A DNA stretch of 64,000 bases from Enterococcus sp. BWR-S5 (GCF_016745255.1 NZ_JADOEQ010000008.1:1-64000); one strand, 5' to 3'; counted from the first letter of the stretch, positions 1 through 8,798 are shown. Made by a program: numbers and translations. Notes: generated by a model from the letters alone, not told the origin.

Positions 1-1
1 C

Positions 2-1360
2 CGTAATTCCCTGTCTTACCTGCATGAGCTGGGGTATCGTTCCTGGGGAACGAATCTTCAGAATGATTACCGCAACAACACCATCTTGATGGATATGATT
101 TCAGGGATTAAGTACAATCTCTCGCAGGAAGAAATCAATAAATACGGCTTTAAGAAAATCGACGAGTCCGGGGACTATGCCCTGTATGAAAATCAATATG
201 CGATGCCTCTTGGGGTGATGACGGACCGTGATTTGTATGTGGATGGGGCAGGCAAGAATCAGACCTCCCTGTTCAATCTACTAGCCAATCAGAAGAAGAA
301 CTACTATACTTTTATTGATCCGGAGCTGGTGGACACGGAGCACGTGACCATCGAAGACGCGGATCAGATGGTGACCTATGTCAAAACGGATAAGAAGGAA
401 AAGGAGCCGATGCGGCTGACGTGGAAAGCCACGATTCCGAAGAACAAGCAGGCGTACTTCAGCCTGTATCCGTTGAACTATGATGACTTGAAGGGGGCCG
501 AGGTCATCTTAACGGTCAATGGCGTAAAACAGCAGACCCGCATTAACATGACCGGCCAATACTACAATTTGGGCTACTATGAAGAAGAGACCGAGGTCGA
601 GTACACGATTGAACTGTCGGATACCGTTCGGGCCCAGTTCCTAACCCCGGATATCGCGTTGTTGGACTTGACGGAGTTTACCGAATCCGCAGAAGCGATT
701 CTGGACAAAGGCGTGGACTTTGAAGTGAGTGGACGGAAGGCGAAGGCCACTATGACGGTCACCAAAGACGACCCGATTCTGTTTACGACGATTCCTTATG
801 ACAAGGGCTGGAAGGTTTATGTGGATGGAAAGAAAGCGGAGATTACGCCATTTAGAGATGCGTTTCTTTCGGTTCAGCTAGAGGAAGGAACTCATGAAAT
901 AGAGTTTGTATTCTTGCCTCAAGGACTGCTTTTAGGTAGTGGCATCTCCGGTATCAGTCTACTTGTTTTCGGTGGGTATCTCTTTATCTTGAAGAGACGT
1001 AAGAATGATCCGTTCTATCAAACGACAAGCGGAAGTGGCGGCAACGCGCCAAAACCTCCGCAGTCGCCAAAAGCGCTTGCGACAGAAGGGGAAGCTGTAT
1101 CCGAAACACCACAAGTGGTGGCGGAAGCAGAATCAGACACTAACGTGGAAGAGAGCGATCATGCACAAGATGAGAGTCTTTCGGAAGAGCCTTCGTCTAC
1201 AGTCGGAACACAGGAAGACGCAGGAGCTCCGACTAATAAGGACGAGTCTTTAATGAGCAGTTTTACCTTCAGTGATCAACAAGATGGCTTTGGTTTTGCG
1301 CTTCATAGTGAAACAGAATTGAAGGAAGAGTTCGATGAGTTTTCGGATATAGAAAAATAA
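2..1360 (+). CDS. YfhO-family membrane protein, C-terminal part
   Basis: The reading frame is open to the left edge, so the start lies outside the window. What remains is an extracellular region, then one membrane segment (GLLLGSGISGISLLVFGGYL, about 110 residues before the tail starts to turn charged) followed by the basic stop-transfer KRRK. The pattern fits the C-terminus of YfhO-type proteins, large multi-pass proteins linked to glycosylation of cell-wall polymers. After the last membrane segment comes a cytoplasmic tail of about 115 residues rich in Glu, Asp, Ser, Thr and Pro, probably disordered; such a long acidic tail is unusual. The coding part before about position 840 has more C- and G-ending codons than downstream genes. 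Family assignment is from pattern recall; the N-terminal domain cannot be checked here. Confidence 0.7.
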   Translation, partial: RNSLSYLHELGYRSWGTNLQNDYRNNTILMDMISGIKYNLSQEEINKYGFKKIDESGDYALYENQYAMPLGVMTDRDLYVDGAGKNQTSLFNLLANQKKNYYTFIDPELVDTEHVTIEDADQMVTYVKTDKKEKEPMRLTWKATIPKNKQAYFSLYPLNYDDLKGAEVILTVNGVKQQTRINMTGQYYNLGYYEEETEVEYTIELSDTVRAQFLTPDIALLDLTEFTESAEAILDKGVDFEVSGRKAKATMTVTKDDPILFTTIPYDKGWKVYVDGKKAEITPFRDAFLSVQLEEGTHEIEFVFLPQGLLLGSGISGISLLVFGGYLFILKRRKNDPFYQTTSGSGGNAPKPPQSPKALATEGEAVSETPQVVAEAESDTNVEESDHAQDESLSEEPSSTVGTQEDAGAPTNKDESLMSSFTFSDQQDGFGFALHSETELKEEFDEFSDIEK

Positions 1361-1370
1361 GTTTAGTGAG

Positions 1371-1397
1371 AAAGCCGGCATTCTGTCGGTTTTTTCA
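1371..1397 (+). terminator. Intrinsic terminator after the YfhO-type gene
   Basis: A short GC hairpin (GCCGGC pairing with GTCGGT around ATTCT) is followed by six T residues, 11 bases after the stop codon. Confidence 0.6.
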
Positions 1398-1491
1398 CTG
1401 CTATAAGCAGTAAAAATGTTAATAAATAAGAAAGAAAAAGCATGGATTCGTATATTTTATCTTTTAGGGAGTGAACTGCGCACTTCTTTGT

Positions 1492-1519
1492 TTGAACAAT
1501 CCTGACTTTTTGGTAGAAT
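1492..1519 (+). promoter_or_regulatory. Predicted clpP-paralogue promoter
   Basis: TTGAAC and TAGAAT are separated by 16 bases, and TGG precedes the -10, giving an extended -10. The start codon is about 60 bases downstream behind AGGAGG. No CtsR-type direct repeat was noticed between promoter and start. Confidence 0.55.
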
Positions 1520-1580
1520 AGAAGAGTGAGCAAAGGAATGAGCTGTTATTCCTTATTGAAATTTCAGGAGGTAAACAAAA

Positions 1581-2165
1581 ATGTACCGTTTAGAAGAAGA
1601 ACAAGAAAATACACCGAAAAATGATCAAAGTATGATTATGAAAAAAATGCTGGAAGAGCGAACAATCCTTATTTATGGTGAAGTAACACAGGATTTAGCA
1701 CGTGAAGTTTCTTCTCAACTTTTGCTATTGGCGGCAATGGGCGATGAACCAATCAAAATCTTTGTCAATAGTCCAGGTGGACATGTCGAGTCAGGTGATA
1801 CAATCCATGATATGATTCAGTTTGTTAAGCCGGAAGTTATTGTAATTGGTACTGGCTGGGTGGCAAGTGCCGGTGTGACAATCTATCTGGCGGCAGAAGC
1901 TAAAAATAGATACGCATTGCCAAATACACGCTTTATGATTCATCAGCCTGCTGGCGGTGTTCAGGGGCAAGGAACAGAGATTCAAATTGAGGCAAAAGAG
2001 ATTGTACGTATGAGAGAACGTGTAAACCGCATGATTGCTGAAGCGACTGGACAAACCTATGAGCAGGTTGCTAAGGATACAGACCGTAATTTCTGGATGT
2101 CTGTTGAAGAAGCGAAAAACTATGGTATGGTTTCAAAAATTATTAAGTCAAGCGACGAAATTTAG
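1581..2165 (+). CDS. clpP: ClpP-family serine protease paralogue with Asn in the triad
   Basis: A 194-residue protein of the ClpP peptidase family, the size of the proteolytic barrel subunit that works with Clp/Hsp100 ATPases. Visible motifs are the oxyanion-loop NSPGG (63-67), the nucleophile Ser96 in GWVASAG and His121 in MIHQP. Aligned by eye with the E. coli segment DTERDRFLS, the segment DTDRNFWMS puts Asn170 where the catalytic Asp normally lies. The same exchange is known in Listeria monocytogenes ClpP1, a paralogue that depends on ClpP2. The sequence is also divergent from the housekeeping Firmicute ClpP, so this is probably the second copy. AGGAGG lies 9 bases before the ATG. Its own promoter and a terminator make it monocistronic. 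Confidence 0.88.
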   Translation: MYRLEEEQENTPKNDQSMIMKKMLEERTILIYGEVTQDLAREVSSQLLLLAAMGDEPIKIFVNSPGGHVESGDTIHDMIQFVKPEVIVIGTGWVASAGVTIYLAAEAKNRYALPNTRFMIHQPAGGVQGQGTEIQIEAKEIVRMRERVNRMIAEATGQTYEQVAKDTDRNFWMSVEEAKNYGMVSKIIKSSDEI

Positions 2166-2295
2166 CGATAAAAGGGTACTCTTTTATCGACTAGCGATGA
2201 AGCGAAGCGCTATAATCGAATGATTGCAGTAACTATTGAGTAAATACTGAATTCGTTCGTAAGCAGATTATGGTGTTTATCCAAAATATACGATG

Positions 2296-2330
2296 AAAAG
2301 CGACTGGAATTTCTTTCAGTCGCTTTTTTT
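2296..2330 (+). terminator. Intrinsic terminator after the clpP paralogue
   Basis: AAAAGCGACTG pairs with CAGTCGCTTTT across a short loop and is followed by a T run. Confidence 0.8.
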
Positions 2331-2426
2331 CGGAGAGAATTATTCAGCTCATTTGTAAAAGAGAGCAGTGATTGATTGCTATATCCTATTTTAGTTGTGT
2401 CGCGGGTTACATGAGTAAGAATGAAT

Positions 2427-2471
2427 CTGAAGAAATCTTAAGTATTTCTATCTTTAGTTGGTGGGTATAGT
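2427..2471 (+). promoter_or_regulatory. Predicted vanR promoter with OmpR-type direct repeats
   Basis: CTGAAG (2427-2432) and CTTAAG (2437-2442) repeat with a 10-base period and end 23 bases before a TATAGT -10 (2466-2471). There is no good -35, as expected for a promoter that needs an activator. The same motif with the same distance to the -10 precedes the D-Ala-D-Ser ligase gene, so VanR is the likely binder. This is inference from pattern only. Confidence 0.5.
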
Positions 2472-2497
2472 TTGCTAAACTTAGAGAGGAAAGGGGC

Positions 2498-3187
2498 TTG
2501 AAAAAGATGACGACGATTTTATTGGTTGAGGATGAAAAAGAAATTTCTGATTTAATCAGCTACTATTTGAAAAATGAAAACTACCATGTGATTTCTTGCC
2601 TAACGGGTGCAGAAGCCATGGAACAGTTGGCTCAGCAAACAATTAATTTGGCAATTCTTGATGTGATGCTCCCTGATATGGATGGCTTTGATATTTGTCG
2701 GAGAATTCGGGAAACACAAACGTATCCGATTATCATGCTGACTGCTAAAGGAGAAGAAATTGATAAAATTACCGGCTTAACCATTGGTGCCGATGATTAT
2801 ATGACAAAACCGTTCAAGCCGTTAGAGCTTATTGCGCGGGTGAAAGCCCAATTACGACGTGTGACAACTTATAATGGCGGTACTGAAAATATCCTGACGG
2901 TTCGTGGCTTGCTGATGGACTTGGAAAAACGGAAGGTACTTTTAGACGATGAAGAGCTCTATTTGACGCCGCTGGAGTTTTCAATATTGAAGCTTCTTTG
3001 TGAGCATAGAGGTCAGGCGGTTAGCTCAGAGGAAATGTTCAAAACCATTTGGGGTGAAAAGTACTATACGAATTCGAACAATACAATTATGGTGCATATC
3101 CGTCATCTTAGAGAAAAAATGAATGATTCTGTAGAGAAACCGAAGTATATAAAAACGGTATGGGGGGTAGGATATAAAATTGACTAA
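2498..3187 (+). CDS. vanR: VanR-type response regulator (OmpR/PhoB family)
   Basis: The protein has 229 residues: a receiver domain with the acidic pocket Glu11/Asp12, phospho-acceptor Asp55 in AILDVMLPD and Lys104 in MTKPF, then a winged-helix DNA-binding domain ending in the typical TVWGVGYKI. Its place directly before a histidine kinase and the ligase-vanXY-vanT genes makes it the transcriptional activator of the cluster. The start is uncertain. The TTG at 2498 lies 7 bases after AGAGGA; an ATG at 2507 is the alternative and would shorten the protein by three residues. vanS overlaps its last codons by 8 bases, so the two are probably translationally coupled. Confidence 0.88.
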   Translation: MKKMTTILLVEDEKEISDLISYYLKNENYHVISCLTGAEAMEQLAQQTINLAILDVMLPDMDGFDICRRIRETQTYPIIMLTAKGEEIDKITGLTIGADDYMTKPFKPLELIARVKAQLRRVTTYNGGTENILTVRGLLMDLEKRKVLLDDEELYLTPLEFSILKLLCEHRGQAVSSEEMFKTIWGEKYYTNSNNTIMVHIRHLREKMNDSVEKPKYIKTVWGVGYKID

Positions 3188-4286
3188 AATGGAGAATCGA
3201 AAATTATTATTGAGGATTACTCTAGTTTGCGGCATAATCCTGCTTCTGTTTTTTTTATTTATTCAAAGCGGCTTCAGTGAAATATTTCGTCAGTTTATCT
3301 ATGAATTTCTTGTATATAATCAAAGCTTTGAAGTAAATGGAGAGATTTACTATGAGACGACCGTCAGTTTGAGTGCCTTAAAGCTGTTGCTGATCGTTCT
3401 TGTTGTAGCAGCGATATTTGCGGCTGCGTTTGCCAGCTACTTGATTGCACGAGGTCGGATAAATGCCAGTATACAGGAGCTTTCGACAAAAATACCTAAG
3501 TTTTTAACAACCGAAGAACTAACAACAACCGGTGACTTATCTTTAGATAACGAGTTATTGAAGATTAAGACAGGAAATATGAAAAATGAAGAGCTGCTCA
3601 AACGGGAAACGCAACGAACGAAGGATTTGATTACGTACCTTGCCCATGATTTGAAAACACCGTTAGCTTCAGTAATCGGCTATCTGAATTTGTTGATTGA
3701 CTCACCGGAGCTGACAACGGAGCAACGAGCAAAATTCTTACAGATTACATTAGATAAAGCTGGAAGACTGGAAGAGTTAATTAATGAGTTCTTTGATATT
3801 ACCCGCTTTAGTTTGCAGGATATTCATTTGGATAAAACAGCCATGGATATGGTCTTATTAACACAGCAGATGACTGAGGAATTCTATCCATTGTTAAGCG
3901 AAAAAAATCAACAGTTGACCTATGAAGGTCCCGATACACTAAACATCGAAGCGGATAGTGAACAGTTAGCGCGGGTACTGAATAATCTCTTTAAAAATGC
4001 CTTGTCCTATGGTAATGCTGATTCCGTTATTCAAGTAAAGCTGTCGGAATCAGATAAAACAATTCACTTGTCCGTCAGTAATGAGGGGATAACTATTCCG
4101 CAACGGCAGTTGGAGATGATTTTCGATAAATTTTATCGATTGGATCACGCACGTTCAACAAAAACAGGTGGTGCAGGCTTAGGTCTGGCCATTGCAAAAG
4201 AGATTATGATTGCTCATGGCGGTACGATCCATGCTGTCAGTGAGGACGGTTTGACGACCTTTGAGCTTGAACTGCCGAAGTCTTAA
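3180..4286 (+). CDS. vanS: VanS-type sensor histidine kinase
   Basis: A 368-residue membrane kinase with two membrane segments (about 10-28 and 68-89) enclosing a short extracellular loop of about 40 residues. A HisKA dimerisation domain follows with His156 in YLAHDLKTPLASV, then an ATPase domain with the N box (LNNLFKNALSYG) and G boxes (TGGAGLGLAIAKE). In van systems the kinase senses glycopeptide or cell-wall stress and phosphorylates VanR. The TTG start at 3180 is preferred because a purine-rich GGGGGTAGGA lies 8 bases upstream; the ATG at 3189 is too far from it. The gene lies immediately upstream of the ligase, an order different from the vanC, vanE, vanL and vanN operons as I know them. 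Confidence 0.88.
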   Translation: MTKMENRKLLLRITLVCGIILLLFFLFIQSGFSEIFRQFIYEFLVYNQSFEVNGEIYYETTVSLSALKLLLIVLVVAAIFAAAFASYLIARGRINASIQELSTKIPKFLTTEELTTTGDLSLDNELLKIKTGNMKNEELLKRETQRTKDLITYLAHDLKTPLASVIGYLNLLIDSPELTTEQRAKFLQITLDKAGRLEELINEFFDITRFSLQDIHLDKTAMDMVLLTQQMTEEFYPLLSEKNQQLTYEGPDTLNIEADSEQLARVLNNLFKNALSYGNADSVIQVKLSESDKTIHLSVSNEGITIPQRQLEMIFDKFYRLDHARSTKTGGAGLGLAIAKEIMIAHGGTIHAVSEDGLTTFELELPKS

Positions 4287-4337
4287 GAAAGCTTAAGATG
4301 AACCTAAGTAGAAATTAAAATCATTCCTTTCTTTTAT
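4282..4337 (+). promoter_or_regulatory. Predicted VanR-controlled promoter of the resistance genes
   Basis: Three direct repeats, CTTAAG (4282-4287), CTTAAG (4292-4297) and CCTAAG (4303-4308), lie 10-11 bases apart, on one face of the helix. They overlap the vanS stop and end 23 bases before a weak -10 (TTTTAT, 4332-4337). This matches the vanR promoter geometry and suggests a separate inducible transcript for the ligase, vanXY and vanT. Confidence 0.5.
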
Positions 4338-4371
4338 TGGTTTAATGAACCTATAAAGGAGAGGATTTTTT

Positions 4372-5418
4372 ATGAAGAAAATTGCATTATTGTTTGGCGG
4401 AAAATCATCGGAATATGAAGTATCTTTAAAGTCTGCAGCAGCTGTTTTAGAAGCACTGGACACTAAAAAATATACCATCATCAAAATAGGTATTACCCAA
4501 AAGGGAGACTGGTATTATTTTACCGGTAACAATGAAGAGATTGCGGCAAATCGTTGGCAAAAAGCCGAGTATTGTCAGCGTGTGTCTCCAATTGTAGGTG
4601 GGAAAGAACGAGGGTTTCTTCTTCAAGAAACCGGAGAGGCATTGAGAGTAGATGTTCTTTTTCCGGTGTTGCATGGTGAGCTTGTTGAGGACGGCTGCAT
4701 TCAGGGTCTTTTTGAATGGATGGAGCTGCCCTATGTAGGGTGTAAAACCGCGGCTTCTGCCATTTGTATGAATAAGGAGCTGACCCATCGATTTGCCAAT
4801 AGTCTAGGTATTAAGACGACTCCCTCAATTCGCTGTACAACGCAAAATACAGATATTGAGGCAATAAAACGATTTATAAAAAAGGAACAGCTGCCTGTAT
4901 TCCTTAAGCCCTTACGAGGGGGTTCATCTAAAGGAATTACTCGTGTAACGGATATGAACCAGCTATCTCAGGCCATTGAAGCAATCAGTGCATTCGATAC
5001 GCATTTTATACTGGAAAAGGAAGTGGACGGTTTTGAGGTTGGCTGTGGAATTTTAGGAAATGAGGAGTTGGTTATTGGTGCGATTGATGAAATCGAGTTA
5101 GCAGCCGGCTTCTTTGATTACACAGAAAAATATCAGATGATATCTTCAAAAATTCATCTGCCGGCGCGCATATCAGCCGATATGAAGCGAGAGGTTTCTT
5201 ATCAGGCGGAACAGCTCTATCGCCTGTTAGGCTGTCGAGGATTGGCTCGAATAGATTTTTTTATTACTCGTAACGGTGAGCTGCTACTTAATGAAATCAA
5301 CACACTGCCGGGGTTCACTGCTCACTCCCGCTATCCGAATATGCTGAAGGATTCAGGCTGGAGCTATCAGGGAATTCTTGATAGGCTGATTGAATTGGCA
5401 GAGGAGGCAGCAGGATGA
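4372..5418 (+). CDS. D-alanine--D-serine ligase, VanC/VanE/VanG type
   Basis: A 348-residue ATP-grasp ligase of the Ddl/Van family that would make D-Ala-D-Ser to replace D-Ala-D-Ala in peptidoglycan precursors, lowering vancomycin affinity. Family motifs are HGELVEDG (101-108), the ATP-binding region with LRGGSSKGI (181-189) and the metal-binding NEINTLPGF (307-315). The omega-loop reads EKYQ (252-255), as in D-Ser ligases, not the His-containing loop of D-Ala-D-Lac ligases. Arg320 in SRYP sits where VanC-type enzymes carry a specificity Arg and D-Ala-D-Ala ligases usually have Met or Leu. AAGGAGAGG lies 7 bases before the ATG. The next gene overlaps by 4 bases. Which van subtype it belongs to needs a tree. 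Confidence 0.88.
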   Translation: MKKIALLFGGKSSEYEVSLKSAAAVLEALDTKKYTIIKIGITQKGDWYYFTGNNEEIAANRWQKAEYCQRVSPIVGGKERGFLLQETGEALRVDVLFPVLHGELVEDGCIQGLFEWMELPYVGCKTAASAICMNKELTHRFANSLGIKTTPSIRCTTQNTDIEAIKRFIKKEQLPVFLKPLRGGSSKGITRVTDMNQLSQAIEAISAFDTHFILEKEVDGFEVGCGILGNEELVIGAIDEIELAAGFFDYTEKYQMISSKIHLPARISADMKREVSYQAEQLYRLLGCRGLARIDFFITRNGELLLNEINTLPGFTAHSRYPNMLKDSGWSYQGILDRLIELAEEAAG

Positions 5419-6017
5419 AACTTTCGATGAGAACGGTTGAACAACTCCCTCGTTTGATTAATGGCACACACCTCTTGTCCGCTTCAGAAAATCCATTTGA
5501 TTTAGTAGCTGCCCCATTTTCGAATGGTGAGCAGCAGCTAAGAGTCGAAGCGGCGGAACAGCTGCAGAAATTAATTTCTCGGATTGGCGGTCAGAAGCAA
5601 ATCATTGTGACGAGCGGCTACCGCAGCTATGGAGAGCAGAAAAGGCTTTATGAACACTCCTTGCGTCTGCATGGGAAGGTGTATACAGAAAAATATGTAG
5701 CGAAGCCCGGCTGTAGCGAGCATCAGCTCGGTCTGGCAGTTGATTTAGGGTTTGCTGACAGTGTTCATGATGAAATTTGTCCAAGCTTTGAGGGAAAGGA
5801 AATTAGCCGGCGATTTCTGTCTCATATGTCCTCTTATGGATTCATCTTGCGCTATCCCGAAGGCAAGGAGGCTGTAACGGGAATTGCCTATGAACCGTGG
5901 CATTTTCGTTATGTTGGCCGTCCTCACAGTGAAATTATTACTCAAGAGGGATGGACATTGGAGGAATATTATATGTTTTGGGGAAGCGGGGGAGAAGTAA
6001 ATGACTGCACATCTTAA
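5415..6017 (+). CDS. vanXY: VanXY bifunctional D,D-dipeptidase/D,D-carboxypeptidase
   Basis: A 200-residue zinc peptidase of the VanY/VanX superfamily. Zinc ligands His103 and Asp110 (SEHQLGLAVDL) and His163, with catalytic Glu160 (YEPWHFRYVG), are all present, as is the substrate-binding SGYRS (67-71). There is no signal peptide or membrane segment, which fits the cytoplasmic VanXY type that removes both D-Ala-D-Ala dipeptide and the terminal D-Ala of pentapeptide precursors. The ATG overlaps the ligase stop (ATGA) and the end overlaps vanT by 17 bases, so the three genes form a tightly coupled operon. Confidence 0.9.
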   Translation: MKLSMRTVEQLPRLINGTHLLSASENPFDLVAAPFSNGEQQLRVEAAEQLQKLISRIGGQKQIIVTSGYRSYGEQKRLYEHSLRLHGKVYTEKYVAKPGCSEHQLGLAVDLGFADSVHDEICPSFEGKEISRRFLSHMSSYGFILRYPEGKEAVTGIAYEPWHFRYVGRPHSEIITQEGWTLEEYYMFWGSGGEVNDCTS

Positions 6018-8127
6018 GCAGAAAAGTGCCCCTCAGCGTTCCAAAGGAATTGATCAATTTCGTATGATTGCAGCAGTAATGGTGATTGCTATCCATACGT
6101 TTCCTTTTGCCTCGATTCATGGGGTGCTGGATCAGATTATCACCTTGACTCTTTTTCGTGTAGCTGTGCCATTTTTTTTCATGGTTACTGGCTATTATGT
6201 TGTCGGTCCATTCGCCGAGAAGAAGAACTATCCGAAGAGCTGGAAAATTAACCGAGCAATCATTGAGACGCTAAAGCTGTACTTACTTAGCTGTTTACTC
6301 TACTTGCCACTATCTTTCTATACTGGTGCCTTGTCCTTTTCGATGCCGTTCGTCAAGATAATCAAGGTGTTTGTCTTTGATGGACCGATGTATCATCTTT
6401 GGTATTTTCCGGCAGTCATTCTTGGTTTGCTAATCGTCAAATTTCTGCTGCAGAGGGTTTCTTTACCAATTGCACTGGTGATAACGAGTATATTGTATTT
6501 GCTTGCTCTGGGTGGAGACAGCTACTATTCCTTTTCGGAACAAGTGCCGGCATTAAAAACCCTCTATCGTGCATTCTTTCATCTGTTTGATTATACGAGA
6601 AATGGTTTACTCCTTTCACCTCTTTTCTTATGTCTGGGAGCCTTGGTGTATCAACAACAGAAGCAATCCCCTTTTTTAGTAACAACAAAGCTTTGGATTA
6701 GTCTGCTACTTCTTGGCATTGAAGGATTTCTGCTGCATCAGTATACAGTGCTTCGTCACGATAGCATGTTCATTGTTTTACCCCTCGCTTCGTATTATCT
6801 TTTTATCTGGGCATTAAATTGGCAGCCGGAAAAAGAAGTGAAGCAGGCACAATCGTATTCGGTTGGACTCTATCTGCTCCATCCGTTAAGCATTGCTTTT
6901 CTGTATTATTTTTCAAAATCTATTGGTCTTTTACAAAACAGCTTGGTGCATTTTTTCCTCACTGTACTCCTTACAATAGGAGGGACATGGGTAGCTCTAA
7001 ATCTGTTAAAGGTAAGAGTAAAAAAGGCAAAAAGAAAGAATATCCATCGTGCGAGAAAGCAACTGAATCAATCTGCTTTACAAAAAAACTATCAAACAAT
7101 GCAGCAGCTGTTGCCCAAGCAAACAAAGCTGATGGCTGTGGTAAAAGCGAATGCTTACGGCCATGGCGCAGTTGCTGTCAGTCGCATTTTGGAGAAAGAG
7201 GGCGTTGACTTTTTTGCGGTGGCTACATTAGATGAAGCCATTGAGCTGCGTAAAAATGGTCTGCAAGGGGAACTATTGATTTTAGGCTATACTTCTCCTG
7301 AGTTAGTATTTCAGTTAAAACAATATGATTTAATTCAGTCTGTTTTTTCACAGGAGTATGCGACTCTGCTAAATAGAAAGAAAGTGTTGATTCGCTGTCA
7401 TTTGAAAATCGATACTGGGATGCATCGCTTAGGTTTTAGCCCGACAATCCAAGTTGTTCAATCCGTTTATGGAATGAACTATTTATCCTGTGAGGGAATC
7501 TACTCTCATCTTGGCTCAGCAGATACGCTGGAATCCGAGGCAAAGAAACGAACGGAAAAGCAAATCAATATATTTGATCAACTGTTGACAGAATTGGCTG
7601 AGAGGAGAATAAACTATGGTGTGACACACCTGCAAAGTAGCTATGGTGTGGTTCACTATCCAAAGCTTTCTTATGATTATGCGAGGGTGGGCATTTTCTT
7701 ATATGGTGCACTTAGTCAGCCTGATAGCACGCTTAAGAAGCAGCTGCAGTTAAGCCCTGTTTTATCCATTCATGCAGTGCTGGTATCCGTTAAAATGATT
7801 TCTTCAGGTGAATACATTGGATATGGAACAGCTTTCAGTGCTAAGAGAGAAATGAAAATTGGAACGGTGGCGATTGGGTATGCGGATGGCGTGTCCAGAG
7901 AATTATCGAATACCGGCTACGCACTAAGATATAAAGATTTTGATTTGCCTCAAGTTGGTCGTATATGTATGGACATGTTGCTTGTCGATTTATCTGAAGT
8001 GCCGGAAATAGCCATCGGAGCGGAAATTGAAGTGGCAGAAGGTAGTGAACAATTGGCTGTAAATAGTAAGACGATTACAAATGAAGTATTAAGTCGATTA
8101 GGAACGCGGTTGGAATATGATAATTAA
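6001..8127 (+). CDS. vanT: VanT membrane-bound serine racemase
   Basis: A 708-residue fusion. Residues 1 to about 340 form an acyltransferase-3-like membrane domain with roughly ten hydrophobic segments, which in VanT is thought to take up L-serine. Residues about 345-708 form an alanine-racemase fold that makes D-serine for the ligase. Lys382 in VVKANAYGHG is the PLP-binding lysine, and the second catalytic Tyr is expected in the GYGTAF segment. The racemase end, with GRICMD, is complete. RBS GGGGAGAAG lies just before the ATG inside the vanXY end. No convincing terminator was seen in the 236 bases downstream. Confidence 0.92.
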   Translation: MTAHLKQKSAPQRSKGIDQFRMIAAVMVIAIHTFPFASIHGVLDQIITLTLFRVAVPFFFMVTGYYVVGPFAEKKNYPKSWKINRAIIETLKLYLLSCLLYLPLSFYTGALSFSMPFVKIIKVFVFDGPMYHLWYFPAVILGLLIVKFLLQRVSLPIALVITSILYLLALGGDSYYSFSEQVPALKTLYRAFFHLFDYTRNGLLLSPLFLCLGALVYQQQKQSPFLVTTKLWISLLLLGIEGFLLHQYTVLRHDSMFIVLPLASYYLFIWALNWQPEKEVKQAQSYSVGLYLLHPLSIAFLYYFSKSIGLLQNSLVHFFLTVLLTIGGTWVALNLLKVRVKKAKRKNIHRARKQLNQSALQKNYQTMQQLLPKQTKLMAVVKANAYGHGAVAVSRILEKEGVDFFAVATLDEAIELRKNGLQGELLILGYTSPELVFQLKQYDLIQSVFSQEYATLLNRKKVLIRCHLKIDTGMHRLGFSPTIQVVQSVYGMNYLSCEGIYSHLGSADTLESEAKKRTEKQINIFDQLLTELAERRINYGVTHLQSSYGVVHYPKLSYDYARVGIFLYGALSQPDSTLKKQLQLSPVLSIHAVLVSVKMISSGEYIGYGTAFSAKREMKIGTVAIGYADGVSRELSNTGYALRYKDFDLPQVGRICMDMLLVDLSEVPEIAIGAEIEVAEGSEQLAVNSKTITNEVLSRLGTRLEYDN

Positions 8128-8363
8128 AGAGAACTATCCGCTGATAGTTGCTAGTAGTCGGTATGGAAATAGGTGCTATTTTAGCTGAATAAAAAGCTTA
8201 TCCAACAAGAGGAAGCGTGTTTTTTGGCTCAGTTCTTTGTCAGAAATTCTATGATTTCATGTAGTAAAATAACAAGGATAAAAATCATTTTTTTCACAGA
8301 CTTGTCAGGCACGGTGGAAAACGGTAAAATAAAAGGGATAATTGAAAGAAAGTAGGAAAAAAA

Positions 8364-8798
8364 GTGAAGCAAAATTTAGGTTACTACATTCAAACCGTGA
8401 ATGATATCGTACAGGATACTGAAAAAATTGGAGAATCAATGAACAGCTATTACGAGGAATTGCGTGAAGCGATTGATGGGAATAAAGTAGATGAGCTGTC
8501 AAAAGAAAAAATAGCTGAAATCAAAGAAGTTTTTGAGGGTGGCACGAAGAAATATGAGTTGATCATGAAGAAGATTGAGCAGCTTCGTCCGCCGGTAAAA
8601 GTGATTGGTATTCATAAAAAGCTGGAACGCTCTTACCTTGAGTATATTGCGGGCTGTAAAGAAATGACGTTGTCGTTGGATGCGGATAACGGTATTGATA
8701 CAAAGCTGTTTGATTCTTCAGAAGAAAAACAGGATAAGGCGACAGATGATATTTCATTTTGTATCACAAAAATGAGTAATACTTTAATGAAAAAATAG
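8364..8798 (+). CDS. Hypothetical helical protein
   Basis: A 144-residue protein I do not recognise. It is charged and almost entirely helical by composition, with no signal peptide, membrane segment, cysteine cluster or enzyme motif; the middle reads as a long amphipathic helix pair. The GTG start is preceded by AAAGAAAGTAGGAAAAA, a weak ribosome binding site. It is separate from vanT (236 bases) and has the same strand. A promoter-terminator pair follows at 8846-8966. Confidence 0.6.
   Translation: MKQNLGYYIQTVNDIVQDTEKIGESMNSYYEELREAIDGNKVDELSKEKIAEIKEVFEGGTKKYELIMKKIEQLRPPVKVIGIHKKLERSYLEYIAGCKEMTLSLDADNGIDTKLFDSSEEKQDKATDDISFCITKMSNTLMKK

Noticed and set aside
8128-8363. Terminator for the van operon
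   Set aside because: Short T runs exist but no stable hairpin directly before them.
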